From: Gammaproteobacteria bacterium
GTDB lineage: Bacteria > Pseudomonadota > Gammaproteobacteria > SZUA-229
DNA: 42,869 bases
Assembly: GCA_015488885.1 (NCBI GenBank)
Contig: WFMW01000054.1
Span: forward strand, 1-42,869
Direction: 5' to 3'
The notes beneath the pieces are model-generated. The model saw only the letters and a list, made by a program, of their open reading frames with translations, searched no databases and was not told the DNA's origin. Within the stretch, counting starts at the first letter, position 1. The number at the start of each line of letters is the position of its first letter. Both the position numbers and the translations under genes were made by a program. This document shows, in pieces, positions 33,824 to 42,817 of the stretch.

Positions 33824-35596
33824 TTAAGCCTGCTGGTTATAGGTCATCTGTTTTTCGTTACCAGCGCTTTCTTTATGTGTAATGCTAAAGCGATAGTCAC
33901 GCAAGTCAGCCTTTAATGTCACTACAGACGTCTGATATTTCCAGCTTATGTGCAGCTTGTTCTCATCTGTACTATTAACCATCATTTCGCCATTAAAAGC
34001 AGGTGACGTATTGCGAAGCCTCATAAGGTCCAGCTGGTCCCGCACGATAGTTTGTTTAAGCCCTTGCTTAATATCGCTGTTGGTGAGTGTGGTGCGATTG
34101 ATTTCTTTATGCCCCCCTGTGCCGCCTTTGTCCGCTGCGACGTAATCATTCTTTCCGGCAAACAGATCCAGGTACCACACCTGTGGTATGCCCGGCATAA
34201 ACATTTGAATGGCTCTAGCCAGGCGTAACTTTCTCTCATCTTCTCCCAACGCACTGAAAAATGTCGCATTTACCTGATAATACGCTATCTTTTTGCCATC
34301 CGGCCCATATAAGTTTTTTACTCTGCCACCCCTGTTCATTATTCTATCGACAACCGCATCAATCTCTTTGTCGCTTAATAATCCTTCTGTTAAGCCAGTG
34401 GTATTATTTTTTCCTTTCAAGTCAAGTACCGGAATGCCGTCATGGCAGCCAAGCATGTTGATAGTTGTAATCTTTTTCTCTCTTATCTCATTAATCCAGC
34501 GCAGCAGATGTCTGTTTGTACCACGATCAATTGCATCAATAACCAGACCAGGGAAAAAGAAGTCGTAGACAGGAAAACCCTTATCTGCAACTTCCGCATG
34601 TAGCCCGGTACCATATTCGGAATGGATTTCAGGCAGAAGAGTAAGGTTATATTTGTCAGCAATCTTTTTCAATCTTTGCAGGTAATCCCAGGTACCAGGT
34701 TTATTGAAGAAATTGGTCTGCCCGGGTTTTTTATGTAAATAAGCAAGTGCATCAAGTCTGATAAGTTTAGCGCCATTATCACTCAGCTTGCTCAATGTTT
34801 CATCATAAAAATCCCAGACCTTTTGTTCCTGAGCGTTTAAATCCATCTGGCCTAAATATTGACGGTTTTTTTTGACAACGAAAAGCACCTCATCTTTAAG
34901 GTCAGAAAACTCAGCTAAATCAATTTCGTTAATATCCCGTTTTGCTATTAATGCTGCATTCACAATTGCTGCAATGGTCACCGCATTTTCAGCACTCAGT
35001 ATTTTCGTCCCTGATGACCGGCGTAGTTCCGCAGGGGTGATCGGCTGATAATTAATTTCCTGATAAAAGGTATTCCAGTAAGGTCTGTCAGATCCATCTG
35101 GAAAACGCACTTTTAATATAGGCAGGCCGGGTTTTCTCATGAAGAGTTTATCAAGACAATCCCGGTTCGGTATTACGTAACCATCAGGCCCCATTTCGCC
35201 ATTTGAACGCCAGAATTCATTCCAGTCTATAAAGAAGTTTTTATATTTCGATTTGTCTCCCTGTTTTAATAGATCCTGAAACTGAGGAGAGCCAACAGAA
35301 AGATGGTTAAGAACCAGATCAAATGTGAAGGCTATATTGAGTTTATGCAGATCATCCAGATCCGTGTACGAAACAAGTTCTTCGTTGAGATCGTAATCAA
35401 TAATGGAAAAGCCGCGATCCAGATCGCTATGAAAAATAGTCGGCAGAATATAGAACAGAGAAAAAACATCGTTGAATTCCGGCATCTTGAGCATGCGAAC
35501 AATATCAGCAAGGTTGTGGCCAATACTATCAGGGTAAGCATTAAACATTACACCTTTTGGTAAGACTATTTCTGCAGGCAGGTCTTCATTTTTCAT
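33824..35596 (-). CDS. GH13 sucrose phosphorylase-like glycosidase with an extra helical insertion
   Basis: A 590-residue alpha-amylase-superfamily enzyme related to sucrose phosphorylases (GH13_18). Conserved regions are I DLVLNHLS (D93), II AKLIRLDALAYL with nucleophile D282, III LTLLPEIH with acid/base E324, and IV NMLGCHDGIPVLDLKG with D386. Sucrose phosphorylases split sucrose with phosphate to glucose-1-phosphate and fructose. Between TFYQEINYQP (about 177-185) and YLGQMDLNAQEQ (247) there are roughly 65 mostly helical residues where family members normally run almost directly from one motif to the next. It lies between the sucrose-phosphate synthase and phosphatase genes. Glucosylglycerate-type phosphorylases are an alternative. 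Confidence 0.8.
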   Translation of the reverse strand: MKNEDLPAEIVLPKGVMFNAYPDSIGHNLADIVRMLKMPEFNDVFSLFYILPTIFHSDLDRGFSIIDYDLNEELVSYTDLDDLHKLNIAFTFDLVLNHLSVGSPQFQDLLKQGDKSKYKNFFIDWNEFWRSNGEMGPDGYVIPNRDCLDKLFMRKPGLPILKVRFPDGSDRPYWNTFYQEINYQPITPAELRRSSGTKILSAENAVTIAAIVNAALIAKRDINEIDLAEFSDLKDEVLFVVKKNRQYLGQMDLNAQEQKVWDFYDETLSKLSDNGAKLIRLDALAYLHKKPGQTNFFNKPGTWDYLQRLKKIADKYNLTLLPEIHSEYGTGLHAEVADKGFPVYDFFFPGLVIDAIDRGTNRHLLRWINEIREKKITTINMLGCHDGIPVLDLKGKNNTTGLTEGLLSDKEIDAVVDRIMNRGGRVKNLYGPDGKKIAYYQVNATFFSALGEDERKLRLARAIQMFMPGIPQVWYLDLFAGKNDYVAADKGGTGGHKEINRTTLTNSDIKQGLKQTIVRDQLDLMRLRNTSPAFNGEMMVNSTDENKLHISWKYQTSVVTLKADLRDYRFSITHKESAGNEKQMTYNQQA

Positions 35597-35673
35597 AGGC
35601 TTCGCTCAGTTATTTTTATGTTTTTCACAGCTATCATTCTGGTCAGTTTAGGCAACAGGTGATTTATCAGTGG

Positions 35674-37818
35674 TTATGCTTCCGGTACTGCGCAGGCATC
35701 AAAGAAATCATAATGATCTATGGCTTCAAGAATACCCTGGGCATGATCCTGCTGCGCAAAATAAATCCTTTCCTGATCGACAAGTTGAGAAAGTTCTTCA
35801 TTATGTCTGTTAGCAACGACCACCGCCAAAGTATTACCCCGCATCATATCTTCGTCAGCGCCAGAACCACCAGCAACCAGAATATGCTCCAGTGGTATAT
35901 CAAGACGTTGCGATGCATAGCGTAATGCCTGTCCCTTGGATGCACGTGCAGGAATAATGTCAAGAAATTGCCCAAAAGATAATGTGACATTAGCGGCGAT
36001 TTCCTTCTGTCGAAGTTGACTGATAATTTCTTCAACTGCAGGAGCTATTTCGGCGTCATAATAATAAGATAACTTAAATGGCGACTGTTCTATTCTCGGT
36101 TGTGGTTTCAGACCAGCTACTTTGCCAAGCAGGCGTCGTATACGCTGACCACTCCAGTCATGATCAATATGATCAGCCCAGAAATTATCCTCTGTCAGAT
36201 TCTGGCCATAATGTATGCGCGTACCCAGACTACTGATCAGAATATCTGCTGCAGGTATCCGGTTTTTTTTCATCACTGCCAATGCTGAATCAATACGACG
36301 GCCAGTCACTATGCCGAAAGTAACACATTTGCGGTGCTCTTTAATGACATCACAGAAACGGTTTAAAGCCGCTGGCTGACCGACAAGATTTTGATCGATA
36401 TCGCTGAAGATAGCGCGATCACGATAATAAACTGCTCGGGTGGGACGTTCGCCTGGTATAGGTTGGTATTTACCCGGTAATGTATCAATTTTTTCTATAT
36501 AAGTTTTAACATGCGCCTGCCATGAATAATATTTACTAACGCCTTTAATACCGTTGCTGGCTGCCTGTGACCAGGTTTTTCTGTTTTGCATTAGCCTGAG
36601 TAGAGCATCTATTATCTCGGACTTGTCCAGTGGATTAACCAGTTCACCATTTTTACAGTTTCTAATAATATCGACCGGGCCACCATTCTCGGTTGCAACA
36701 ATTGGTAGTCCACTGGCAGCAGCCTCCAGAAGCGTCAGGCCAAATGGCTCGGTTAAAGCTGGATTAATAAAGATACCACCAGAGGCTGCTGCCAGCCGGT
36801 ATATTGCAGGTACCTCAGCTGAATCATGGGTCTTGGGTACGGCAACCTTTCCATATAAGTCGTAACTGTCAATAAGCATCAGGATATTTATTAAAACCGA
36901 CTGGGCACCGGTTTCCATATCCCGAATATCGTCTCGAGTACCGGCAACAATCAGCAGGTTGGCAGCTTTTTGTAAAGCGGGCGACTCCCCAAAAGCCTCG
37001 ATTAATGTAAGAATGTTTTTACGTTCATCAGGTCGTGACAGTGCCAGTATTAATGGTTTATCAGGTGCGTTTAAAAAGCGTGGTAACTGCGTGGCAAAAG
37101 CTGTTTCCTCGTTTCCCTGTGAAGGATGGAATAATGTTAAATCAGTTCCTGGTGGTATGACAGACATACGCTTCGGGTCATAATAATTATACAGACCATA
37201 CTGGATTTCAATTTCATTATGCGTACTGGTAATAACCAGGTCAGCATTGGCCAGTATTTCCTCTTCTGCATCAATACGTCTCACCATATTGTAAGTGTGC
37301 TCAATTTCATCACCCGACAAACCCATGGCCAGTAAGCGCTTGCGTTTATCTCGCCCGAGTGAATGGCCCGTATGAATCAAGGGAACACCAAGCAGGTTAG
37401 CAAGGCGTACTCCAACATAACCGGCATCAGCATAATGGCTGTGTACCAGGTCAGGCATATGCGTTTGTGTGTTGAGCCAGTTAGTGAGATTATCCATAAA
37501 GCTATCAAGATGATCCCACAGTTGCTCTTTGGGTATGTATTCCTCTGGTCCTGCATCAACACGAACAATCCTGGCCTTTTTTGAAAGTGATTCAACAGGG
37601 ATGGCGTAGTCATTACTGACAGTCGTGTCAACAACACGGCGGGTAATCAAATCAACCTGTTCAACATCATCGTGTTCGGCAAGTGCCCTGGCAAGATCAA
37701 TAACATATTTTGTCTGGCCACCAGTATCAGCATCACGACCCAGTTCAAGATCGTGGCTGCGAATCAGTCCGTGAATACTGATGAGCACTAAATATTTTTT
37801 TTTGTTATTTTTTTTCAC
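35674..37818 (-). CDS. Two-domain sucrose-phosphate synthase
   Basis: A 714-residue enzyme making sucrose-6F-phosphate from UDP- or ADP-glucose and fructose-6-phosphate. The N-terminal GT4 part (about 1-460) has SIHGLIRSHDLELGRDADTG, GQTKYVIDLARAL, LIHTGHSLGRDKRKRLLAMG, ALSRPDERKNILTLIEAFGE and NPALTEPFGLTLLEAAASGL. The C-terminal part (about 475-714) is a HAD domain starting AIFSDIDQNLVGQP. The length matches the two-domain enzymes of cyanobacteria and proteobacteria. The start is GTG (MKKNNKKKYLVLIS). With the two genes downstream it supports sucrose as an osmolyte or storage sugar. Confidence 0.92.
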   Translation of the reverse strand: MKKNNKKKYLVLISIHGLIRSHDLELGRDADTGGQTKYVIDLARALAEHDDVEQVDLITRRVVDTTVSNDYAIPVESLSKKARIVRVDAGPEEYIPKEQLWDHLDSFMDNLTNWLNTQTHMPDLVHSHYADAGYVGVRLANLLGVPLIHTGHSLGRDKRKRLLAMGLSGDEIEHTYNMVRRIDAEEEILANADLVITSTHNEIEIQYGLYNYYDPKRMSVIPPGTDLTLFHPSQGNEETAFATQLPRFLNAPDKPLILALSRPDERKNILTLIEAFGESPALQKAANLLIVAGTRDDIRDMETGAQSVLINILMLIDSYDLYGKVAVPKTHDSAEVPAIYRLAAASGGIFINPALTEPFGLTLLEAAASGLPIVATENGGPVDIIRNCKNGELVNPLDKSEIIDALLRLMQNRKTWSQAASNGIKGVSKYYSWQAHVKTYIEKIDTLPGKYQPIPGERPTRAVYYRDRAIFSDIDQNLVGQPAALNRFCDVIKEHRKCVTFGIVTGRRIDSALAVMKKNRIPAADILISSLGTRIHYGQNLTEDNFWADHIDHDWSGQRIRRLLGKVAGLKPQPRIEQSPFKLSYYYDAEIAPAVEEIISQLRQKEIAANVTLSFGQFLDIIPARASKGQALRYASQRLDIPLEHILVAGGSGADEDMMRGNTLAVVVANRHNEELSQLVDQERIYFAQQDHAQGILEAIDHYDFFDACAVPEA

Positions 37819-37965
37819 AAATATTTATAATCTGAATAAAAGCAGGCATTAATACTCTATTAATGTAGCTTATTTCAGATAATTTGTTACAAAGTAACTA
37901 ATATTCGATATGCATAAGAAAGTAGAAATCTGTTTGCACAATTCAGTAAACAGGGAAAGGCTCAC

Positions 37966-39336
37966 TTATTTGATAATCCGATAACACGGTACATACTCTG
38001 TGCCAGGCATTTTCATGCGCTGTTGTTTCACGAACGCGGTCAGCAAATTATCCATTGATGTCATAATCTCTTTATCACCCTTCAGCTCATACAATCCATG
38101 TTCGGCAATCGCGCGAATACCTTCCTCTTTAACATTCCCCGCGACAACACCGGAAAAAGCCCGTCGTAAATTTGCAGCCAGTTCATGGCTCGGCTGATCT
38201 TTATGCAGGGCGAGCTGACGCATATTTTCATGTGTGGGTTCAAACGGCTGCTGAAACGACTGATCAATCTTCAATGTCCAGTTAAAATAATAGGCATCCC
38301 CCTGTTGCTGCCGGAAGGTCTGTACCTGCTTCATGCCCGCTTTCATCTGGATGGCGACTTTGGCCGGGTTATCAATAATAATTTTATAACGCTGCTGTGC
38401 ATCCAGGCCGATGGTGTCGAGAATAAAACGGTTAATCTGTTTAAAATAATCTTCTGCCGATTGGGGGCCGGTAAGAATAAGCGGGAACGGTACCGAAGCA
38501 TTATCGGGATGCAATAAAATACCCAGAATATATAAGATTTCTTCTGCCGTACCGACACCACCAGGAAAAACAATAATACCATGGCCGGTGCGCACAAAAG
38601 CTTCTAGTCGCTTTTCAATATCGGGCAGAATAACCAGATCATTGACAATGGGGTTGGGTGATTCGGCGGCAATGATGCCCGGTTCGGTCAGGCCAAGATA
38701 ACGCCCCATACCGCTGCGTTGTTTGGCATGGCCAATGGTCGCGCCTTTCATGGGTCCCTTCATCGCCCCCGGCCCACAGCCGGTACAGATATCAAGACTA
38801 CGCAAGCCCAGTTGATAGCCCACTTCCTTGGTGTAATCATATTCCTCCCGGCTAATCGAATGGCCACCCCAGCACACCACCAGATTGGGTAACCTGCCCG
38901 GTTGTAAGATATGCGCATTGCGTAAAATATGAAACACGGCATTGGTCACATCATCCGATTTTTGCAGATTGAACCGGGGAGAATTGACAATTTTATTGTA
39001 CACATACAGCACATCACGCAATACGGAAAACAGATGTTCATTAATACCGGTAATCAATACGCCATCCACAAAGGCAACCGCCGGAGCACGCTTGAGCGAC
39101 AACAGGATACCGCGCTGACGCTGTATTACCTTAATGGAAAAATCAGGATAACGCCTGAATAATTCCTGACCATCATCCACGCCGCTACCACAGTTCAGCA
39201 CTGCCAGTGAACAGTTACGAAATATTTTCGCCAGCTCACCTTCACTGGCGTTTAATATTCGCCTGACTTCAAACTGCGACAGGGTTTCAAGCTGTCCTTT
39301 GGGGGAAATAACCGCATCAATCACATCATATTTCAT
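37966..39336 (-). CDS. ppnN: PpnN/YgdH-type nucleotide 5'-monophosphate nucleosidase (LOG family)
   Basis: A 456-residue enzyme that splits purine and pyrimidine nucleoside monophosphates into base and ribose-5-phosphate; in E. coli it is stimulated by (p)ppGpp. It resembles E. coli PpnN (454 residues) along its length: LAKIFRNCSLAVLNCGSG, NLVVCWGGHSISREEYDY, DICTGCGPGAMKGPMKGATI, the LOG motif GIIVFPGGVGTAEEILYILG, then LRRAFSGVVAGNVKEEGIRA and YVPCYRIIK at the end. ATG 39336 has an AAGAG ribosome site; a TTG 13 codons upstream is less likely. It is 147 bp upstream of the sucrose cluster and divergent from the porin. Confidence 0.95.
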   Translation of the reverse strand: MKYDVIDAVISPKGQLETLSQFEVRRILNASEGELAKIFRNCSLAVLNCGSGVDDGQELFRRYPDFSIKVIQRQRGILLSLKRAPAVAFVDGVLITGINEHLFSVLRDVLYVYNKIVNSPRFNLQKSDDVTNAVFHILRNAHILQPGRLPNLVVCWGGHSISREEYDYTKEVGYQLGLRSLDICTGCGPGAMKGPMKGATIGHAKQRSGMGRYLGLTEPGIIAAESPNPIVNDLVILPDIEKRLEAFVRTGHGIIVFPGGVGTAEEILYILGILLHPDNASVPFPLILTGPQSAEDYFKQINRFILDTIGLDAQQRYKIIIDNPAKVAIQMKAGMKQVQTFRQQQGDAYYFNWTLKIDQSFQQPFEPTHENMRQLALHKDQPSHELAANLRRAFSGVVAGNVKEEGIRAIAEHGLYELKGDKEIMTSMDNLLTAFVKQQRMKMPGTEYVPCYRIIK

Positions 39337-39573
39337 ATTTAAACTCTTTCTTTTAATTTTATGAGACCTTTGCACAAGTATATCTTATACATGAAATAAA
39401 ACTCCGGATAACAACCTAAAAAAAGTTCCATAAAAAAATGGCCTGTCATATAAACGTCATAATTCCGTCATTTTTTCTTCATAAATAAATCTTAAAGTTT
39501 GCTCACTTTATTAACTGGCCGGTTTTCATTAAGTCGTTACCCGGCCCATCAAACGACAACAGGAGCAAACTGA

Positions 39574-40623
39574 ATGCACAAACGTTTATTAACTGCCGCC
39601 ATTATGGCTGCCTGCACCGGCGTGAGCTTTTCGACCATGGCCGCATCCACTTTTAGTGGCAAAACCTATCTGGACTTTAGCAATATTGATCAAACCAGTA
39701 ACGGACAGACTGCTGGCAAAACCGGTACTGGTGCCGACATCAAACGTCTGTATCTGAGCTTTAACCATGACTTCGATGATAAATGGTCAGCCAACGCAAC
39801 CACAGATTTTAAATATGACAGTCATGCTGGCGCAACACAGTTATATATCAAGAAGGCCTATTTTCAGTACAAGTTTTCCAACGCTGCCATCCTTAGAGCC
39901 GGTTCTTCCGACCTGCCCTGGGTACCCTTTGCTGAACATCTGTATGGTTATCGTTATGTAGAAAACGTACTGATTGACCGGCTCAAGTTTGGCACCTCTG
40001 CCGACTGGGGTTTACATCTAAAAGGCAAACTGGGCGGCAAGCTGTTTCAATACGCGGTTTCAGTGGTCAATGGCAATGGTTACAAGAATCCATCACGATC
40101 AAGAAGCATGGATTTTGAAGGCCGTATCAGCACAACACCGATAAAAAACCTGACTCTGGGTGCCGGTTATCGTCGCGGTAAACTCGGTCAGGACACAGTG
40201 GCACAAAGTGCTAACAATACTGCCAGCCGCGTGAACCTTATTGCTGCCTATCATTTTTCCATGGCAAATATCGGTATCGAATACTTTAATGCGCACAACT
40301 ATTCAAAAACCGCAGTAAAAACCGGCCCAACGGATAAACAGGATGGCTACTCGGTATGGGCTTCTGTTAAACCGATGGCAAAAATGGCGGTGTTTGCCCG
40401 CTACGATTATGCCAAACCCAGTAAGGATCTTCATAGCAGCCTGAAAGACCAATACTATAATGTCGGGGTTTCCTATAAAGCACGAAAAAATGTGGATATG
40501 GCTGTTGTTTACAAACATGACAAGGTTGAGAACGGCACCATCAGCACTAGCAACGGCAGCATTGGTGGCAGCAATGAAGGAAAATACGATGAAATCGGTG
40601 TATGGACACAGGTTAAGTTCTAG
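39574..40623 (+). CDS. Outer-membrane porin
   Basis: A 349-residue beta-barrel protein. The first 23 residues (MHKRLLTAAIMAACTGVSFSTMA) are a signal peptide cleaved before ASTFSG. The mature part has alternating amphipathic strands (GKTYLDFSN, LYIKKAYFQYKFSN, DWGLHLKGKLGGKLFQYAVS, GYSVWASVKPMAKMAVFARY) and ends WTQVKF with the C-terminal phenylalanine used by the Bam machinery. It resembles the OprO/OprP-like and general porin folds; the solute is unknown. AGGAG precedes the ATG. It is a single-gene unit closed by a strong terminator. Confidence 0.9.
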   Translation: MHKRLLTAAIMAACTGVSFSTMAASTFSGKTYLDFSNIDQTSNGQTAGKTGTGADIKRLYLSFNHDFDDKWSANATTDFKYDSHAGATQLYIKKAYFQYKFSNAAILRAGSSDLPWVPFAEHLYGYRYVENVLIDRLKFGTSADWGLHLKGKLGGKLFQYAVSVVNGNGYKNPSRSRSMDFEGRISTTPIKNLTLGAGYRRGKLGQDTVAQSANNTASRVNLIAAYHFSMANIGIEYFNAHNYSKTAVKTGPTDKQDGYSVWASVKPMAKMAVFARYDYAKPSKDLHSSLKDQYYNVGVSYKARKNVDMAVVYKHDKVENGTISTSNGSIGGSNEGKYDEIGVWTQVKF

Positions 40624-40696
40624 GATAGTAACCAGGTACCCTTAAGGAAAGATAAGCGTGGTTGACTCCTGCGGCCAGGGATGGATTTTTACTAAA

Positions 40697-40732
40697 CCCT
40701 GCTGCTAGCTTTTGCTGGCAGCAGGGTTTTTT
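40697..40732 (+). terminator. Rho-independent terminator of the porin gene
   Basis: CCCTGCTGCTAGC-TTTT-GCTGGCAGCAGGG forms a 13-bp stem with one T-G wobble, followed by six T residues, 74 bp after the porin stop. This is a textbook strong terminator. Confidence 0.95.
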
Positions 40733-41157
40733 GGCCTAATAAAAATAATAAACAGGAAATAATAAAGGACGCCAACATTTTATTTTTTCAGAGTCAGCTA
40801 TCATCTGAATTGAGCTACCCTGACTAAGAGATACACTCAGGCTTTAAAAAATGTCCGAAATGCCAGTCACCCATGCTGATAAAACGAATAACGACCTGAT
40901 AAAACGAATACGACGACCATTGCGTTCAGGTTGATGGATAAGGACTAAAACAGGACGATTTATTCACCCAGTATGTAGAGAAGGAAAGCTGATTTTTTTT
41001 GCAGCAATTTCTGATGTCAATTTCGTTCGCCCTGAAAAAAAGAGCATCCTCCATCAGGATTCCTAAAAAAATATATTCTTATATAGAGTATGCCACGGGC
41101 TTGTCCAACAACCGGATAAGATTGTGGTTCGCTTCGCTCACGATCTACCCTTATTCG
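40733..41157. other. Gene-free region with two 15-bp direct repeats
   Basis: I see no convincing gene on either strand. CTGATAAAACGAATA occurs at 40876-40890 and 40896-40910, 20 bp apart. An imperfect stem (CCGGATAAG at about 41113 and CTTATTCG at about 41150) lies just before parE. The region looks like old, decayed DNA at the edge of the third TA cluster. Confidence 0.5.
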
Positions 41158-41439
41158 TTATAAGCGATCTTCTTTGTGATGCCATACTCTCAAAATATAC
41201 ACATGTTTTTTGAGAATCAAAGAACGAGCAATATAATTACCAATTATTAAATCCCGTATTATTTCGGGATCAGGTGCCAGTTCAACCTCCACACCTAAAT
41301 AGGGAAAAGTTTTTAATTGCGCAATTCCTTTTTTTATTGATTTGGCAATTTTTTGGGCAGCCTCAGGATTTTCTGAAGCAATGAATTCTCTTAGCCGTAT
41401 TAAATCACTGATTGCTTCACGAGAATAAGATAGCTTCAT
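41158..41439 (-). CDS. parE: RelE/ParE-family toxin
   Basis: A 93-residue toxin: KLSYSREAISDLIRLREFIA, then KGIAQLKTFPYLGVEVELAP and IIRDLIIGNYIARSLILKKH with the final YILRVWHHKEDRL. The R-D-L-I-x-x-Y-I-x-R and V-x-R-V-W-H-H-K-E-D-R segments are typical ParE. ParE toxins poison DNA gyrase; RelE-like members cut mRNA, and the sequence alone does not settle this. It overlaps the antitoxin gene by 4 bp. Confidence 0.9.
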   Translation of the reverse strand: MKLSYSREAISDLIRLREFIASENPEAAQKIAKSIKKGIAQLKTFPYLGVEVELAPDPEIIRDLIIGNYIARSLILKKHVYILRVWHHKEDRL

Positions 41440-41702
41440 ATTTTAGGCGGCTTGTGCTCGTTATCTTTACCCCAGCTATCTAGCCACTCATTGACATCTT
41501 GTTCTTCAATGACTCTATTTGATTTTACTGACTCTAATGCTTCTAGTGTTTCATTCCATTTTGTTTCGTCAAGCGATTTTCGCACAAGAAACTCCTTAAT
41601 TGCTTGATTAATAAGATAGTTTTTGCTTCTATCAAGCTTGTTTGCCAATTTTTCTAATGGGTTCTCAATTTCAGGTTGAAGTCTTATGCTGGTTACACCC
41701 AT
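41436..41702 (-). CDS. parD: Ribbon-helix-helix antitoxin (CopG/ParD-like)
   Basis: An 88-residue protein with MGVTSIRLQPEIENPLEKLA and NKLDRSKNYLINQAIKEFLV, a clear ribbon-helix-helix, and an acidic tail (RVIEEQDVNEWLDSWGKDNE) that should bind the toxin. A ribosome site (AAGAGG) lies before ATG 41702. Its stop overlaps the parE start by 4 bp (ATGA). Autoregulation through the promoter at 41736-41764 is expected from the family. Confidence 0.9.
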   Translation of the reverse strand: MGVTSIRLQPEIENPLEKLANKLDRSKNYLINQAIKEFLVRKSLDETKWNETLEALESVKSNRVIEEQDVNEWLDSWGKDNEHKPPKI

Positions 41703-41735
41703 GGCGATACCTCTTGTATGAATACTATGTAATAC

Positions 41736-41764
41736 ATTGTAGGCTTAGGTGGGATTTATTGCAA
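41736..41764 (-). promoter_or_regulatory. Promoter of parDE
   Basis: On the minus strand TTGCAA (41759-41764) and TACAAT (41736-41741) are 17 bp apart, 33 bp before the antitoxin ATG. The stretch between -10 and ATG holds the imperfect dyad GTATTAC..GTATTCATAC, a possible operator. Confidence 0.5.
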
Positions 41765-41853
41765 CTCTTCACCTTTAACCGCCCCTCTTTAGGATTTAAG
41801 TATAACTTGTTGAGACGAAAGGTATCCTGACACAGGGGGCTGGATTTGGCTTG

Positions 41854-42234
41854 TTAGCAGCTGATTTTTGATATGTAGTTGACATTCGGTAGGTTTTTAA
41901 AGTCAATGTCTTGAGTCCATACTGTAGCAGTATATTGTTTGGCAGTTGTATATATAATGCTGTCAGCCATTGGTAATTTGTACTTTAAACTAACCTTTGC
42001 AGCAGCTGTTGATATTGAGGGAGTAAGCGCTACAACTTGTCCCTTTTGGATTGCTGCAAGAGCTTGTAACAAATGATTTTCATCACTTTCTCGAAGTATT
42101 ATTTTTGATATTTCATAAATACATATTGTTGGTACTACAAGCTCTTTAATTTCTTTTATAGGAACAGAGAATTTCCTTGCATTCTGACCACCTTCAAAGT
42201 ATTCGAGCCACCCTGAAGTATCTACAACATTCAT
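41854..42234 (-). CDS. vapC: PIN-domain ribonuclease toxin VapC
   Basis: A 126-residue PIN protein starting MNVVDTSGWLEYFEGGQNAR (D5), with ICIYEISKIILRESDEN (second acid) and KLPMADSIIYTTAKQYTATV carrying D in MADSIIY, then TQDIDFKNLPNVNYI. The VDTSGWLEYF opening is the subgroup found with AbrB-type VapB antitoxins, as here. It overlaps the antitoxin by 4 bp. All acids of the active site are present. Confidence 0.93.
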   Translation of the reverse strand: MNVVDTSGWLEYFEGGQNARKFSVPIKEIKELVVPTICIYEISKIILRESDENHLLQALAAIQKGQVVALTPSISTAAAKVSLKYKLPMADSIIYTTAKQYTATVWTQDIDFKNLPNVNYISKISC

Positions 42235-42440
42235 AACCTATCTTCTTCCCTGGTGAACGATGTATCAATACCCTTAAGAAAGCCTTCAAGTTCACCTATA
42301 TCTCTTTCTGGGATAAATTCGATTCTATTTTCGTACTGAACAACCTGCATGCGTTGACCAGGTAATAGCTGCAACGAATCTCTGATTTCTTTTGGAATAA
42401 CAACCTGGAATTTAGGTGACACTTTAACACTTAACATCAT
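42231..42440 (-). CDS. vapB: AbrB/SpoVT-type antitoxin VapB
   Basis: A 69-residue protein with a swapped-hairpin AbrB domain (LSVKVSPKFQVVIPKEIRDS, then LQLLPGQRMQVVQYENRIEF) and a toxin-binding tail (LEGFLKGIDTSFTREEDRL). The first two ATGs (42440, 42437) are adjacent and both usable behind AGAAGAG; the frame would also allow a TTG one codon earlier. It should bind the palindrome over its promoter and neutralise VapC. Confidence 0.9.
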   Translation of the reverse strand: MMLSVKVSPKFQVVIPKEIRDSLQLLPGQRMQVVQYENRIEFIPERDIGELEGFLKGIDTSFTREEDRL

Positions 42441-42470
42441 CAACTCTTCTATTGATTAATCACAAGTATT

Positions 42471-42499
42471 ACGATATGCGTATCGATGCTTATTGTCAA
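42471..42499 (-). promoter_or_regulatory. Promoter and operator of the AbrB-type vapBC
   Basis: On the minus strand TTGACA (42494-42499) and TATCGT (42471-42476) are 17 bp apart. The inverted repeat CGATA-TGCG-TATCG (42472-42485) covers the -10 region, where a bound VapB-VapC complex would block RNA polymerase. Confidence 0.55.
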
Positions 42500-42817
42500 G
42501 TGCTAACGTTCGAGTTGTGCGGGCGGCGCGTTTTATGCGAAAAAAATACGCCGCCAAAAGCTATTAAGGCAATTACAACTTCTTTGTGATCAGAGAATAA
42601 TTTTAATATAAAGTCTAGCCCGAATATTTCCCGTGATTTATAACGTTTGAGTTACCCGACCTTTTTATACGCCGCGCCGTTTCACTCTGCTCTGTATAAA
42701 AAGGTCGGATTTAATGACTTGTTGAACGAAGCCGCTATCGCGGCAGAAAACCCCGGTACAGCTAAACACGTATAATTTCCTGACCCAATGTCGGGTGTTA
42801 TTTACAGGTAGTGTATC
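42500..42817. other. Intergenic region with two strong hairpins and a lone MITE-like end
   Basis: GGCGGCG..CGCCGCC (about 42522-42555) and the 15-bp perfect arms CCGACCTTTTTATAC (42656-42670) and GTATAAAAAGGTCGG (42694-42708) form hairpins. CCCGAATATTTCCCGTGA at 42619 matches the outer end of the MITE family at 22.8-24.8 kb, but no partner end is found in the window. No gene is seen on either strand. Confidence 0.55.

Noticed and set aside
41100-42560. Integron attC sites around the third TA cluster
   Set aside because: Stem-forming sequences exist (about 41105-41155 and 42522-42555), but no matched RYYYAAC/GTTRRRY core pair could be found, so no cassette array is claimed.
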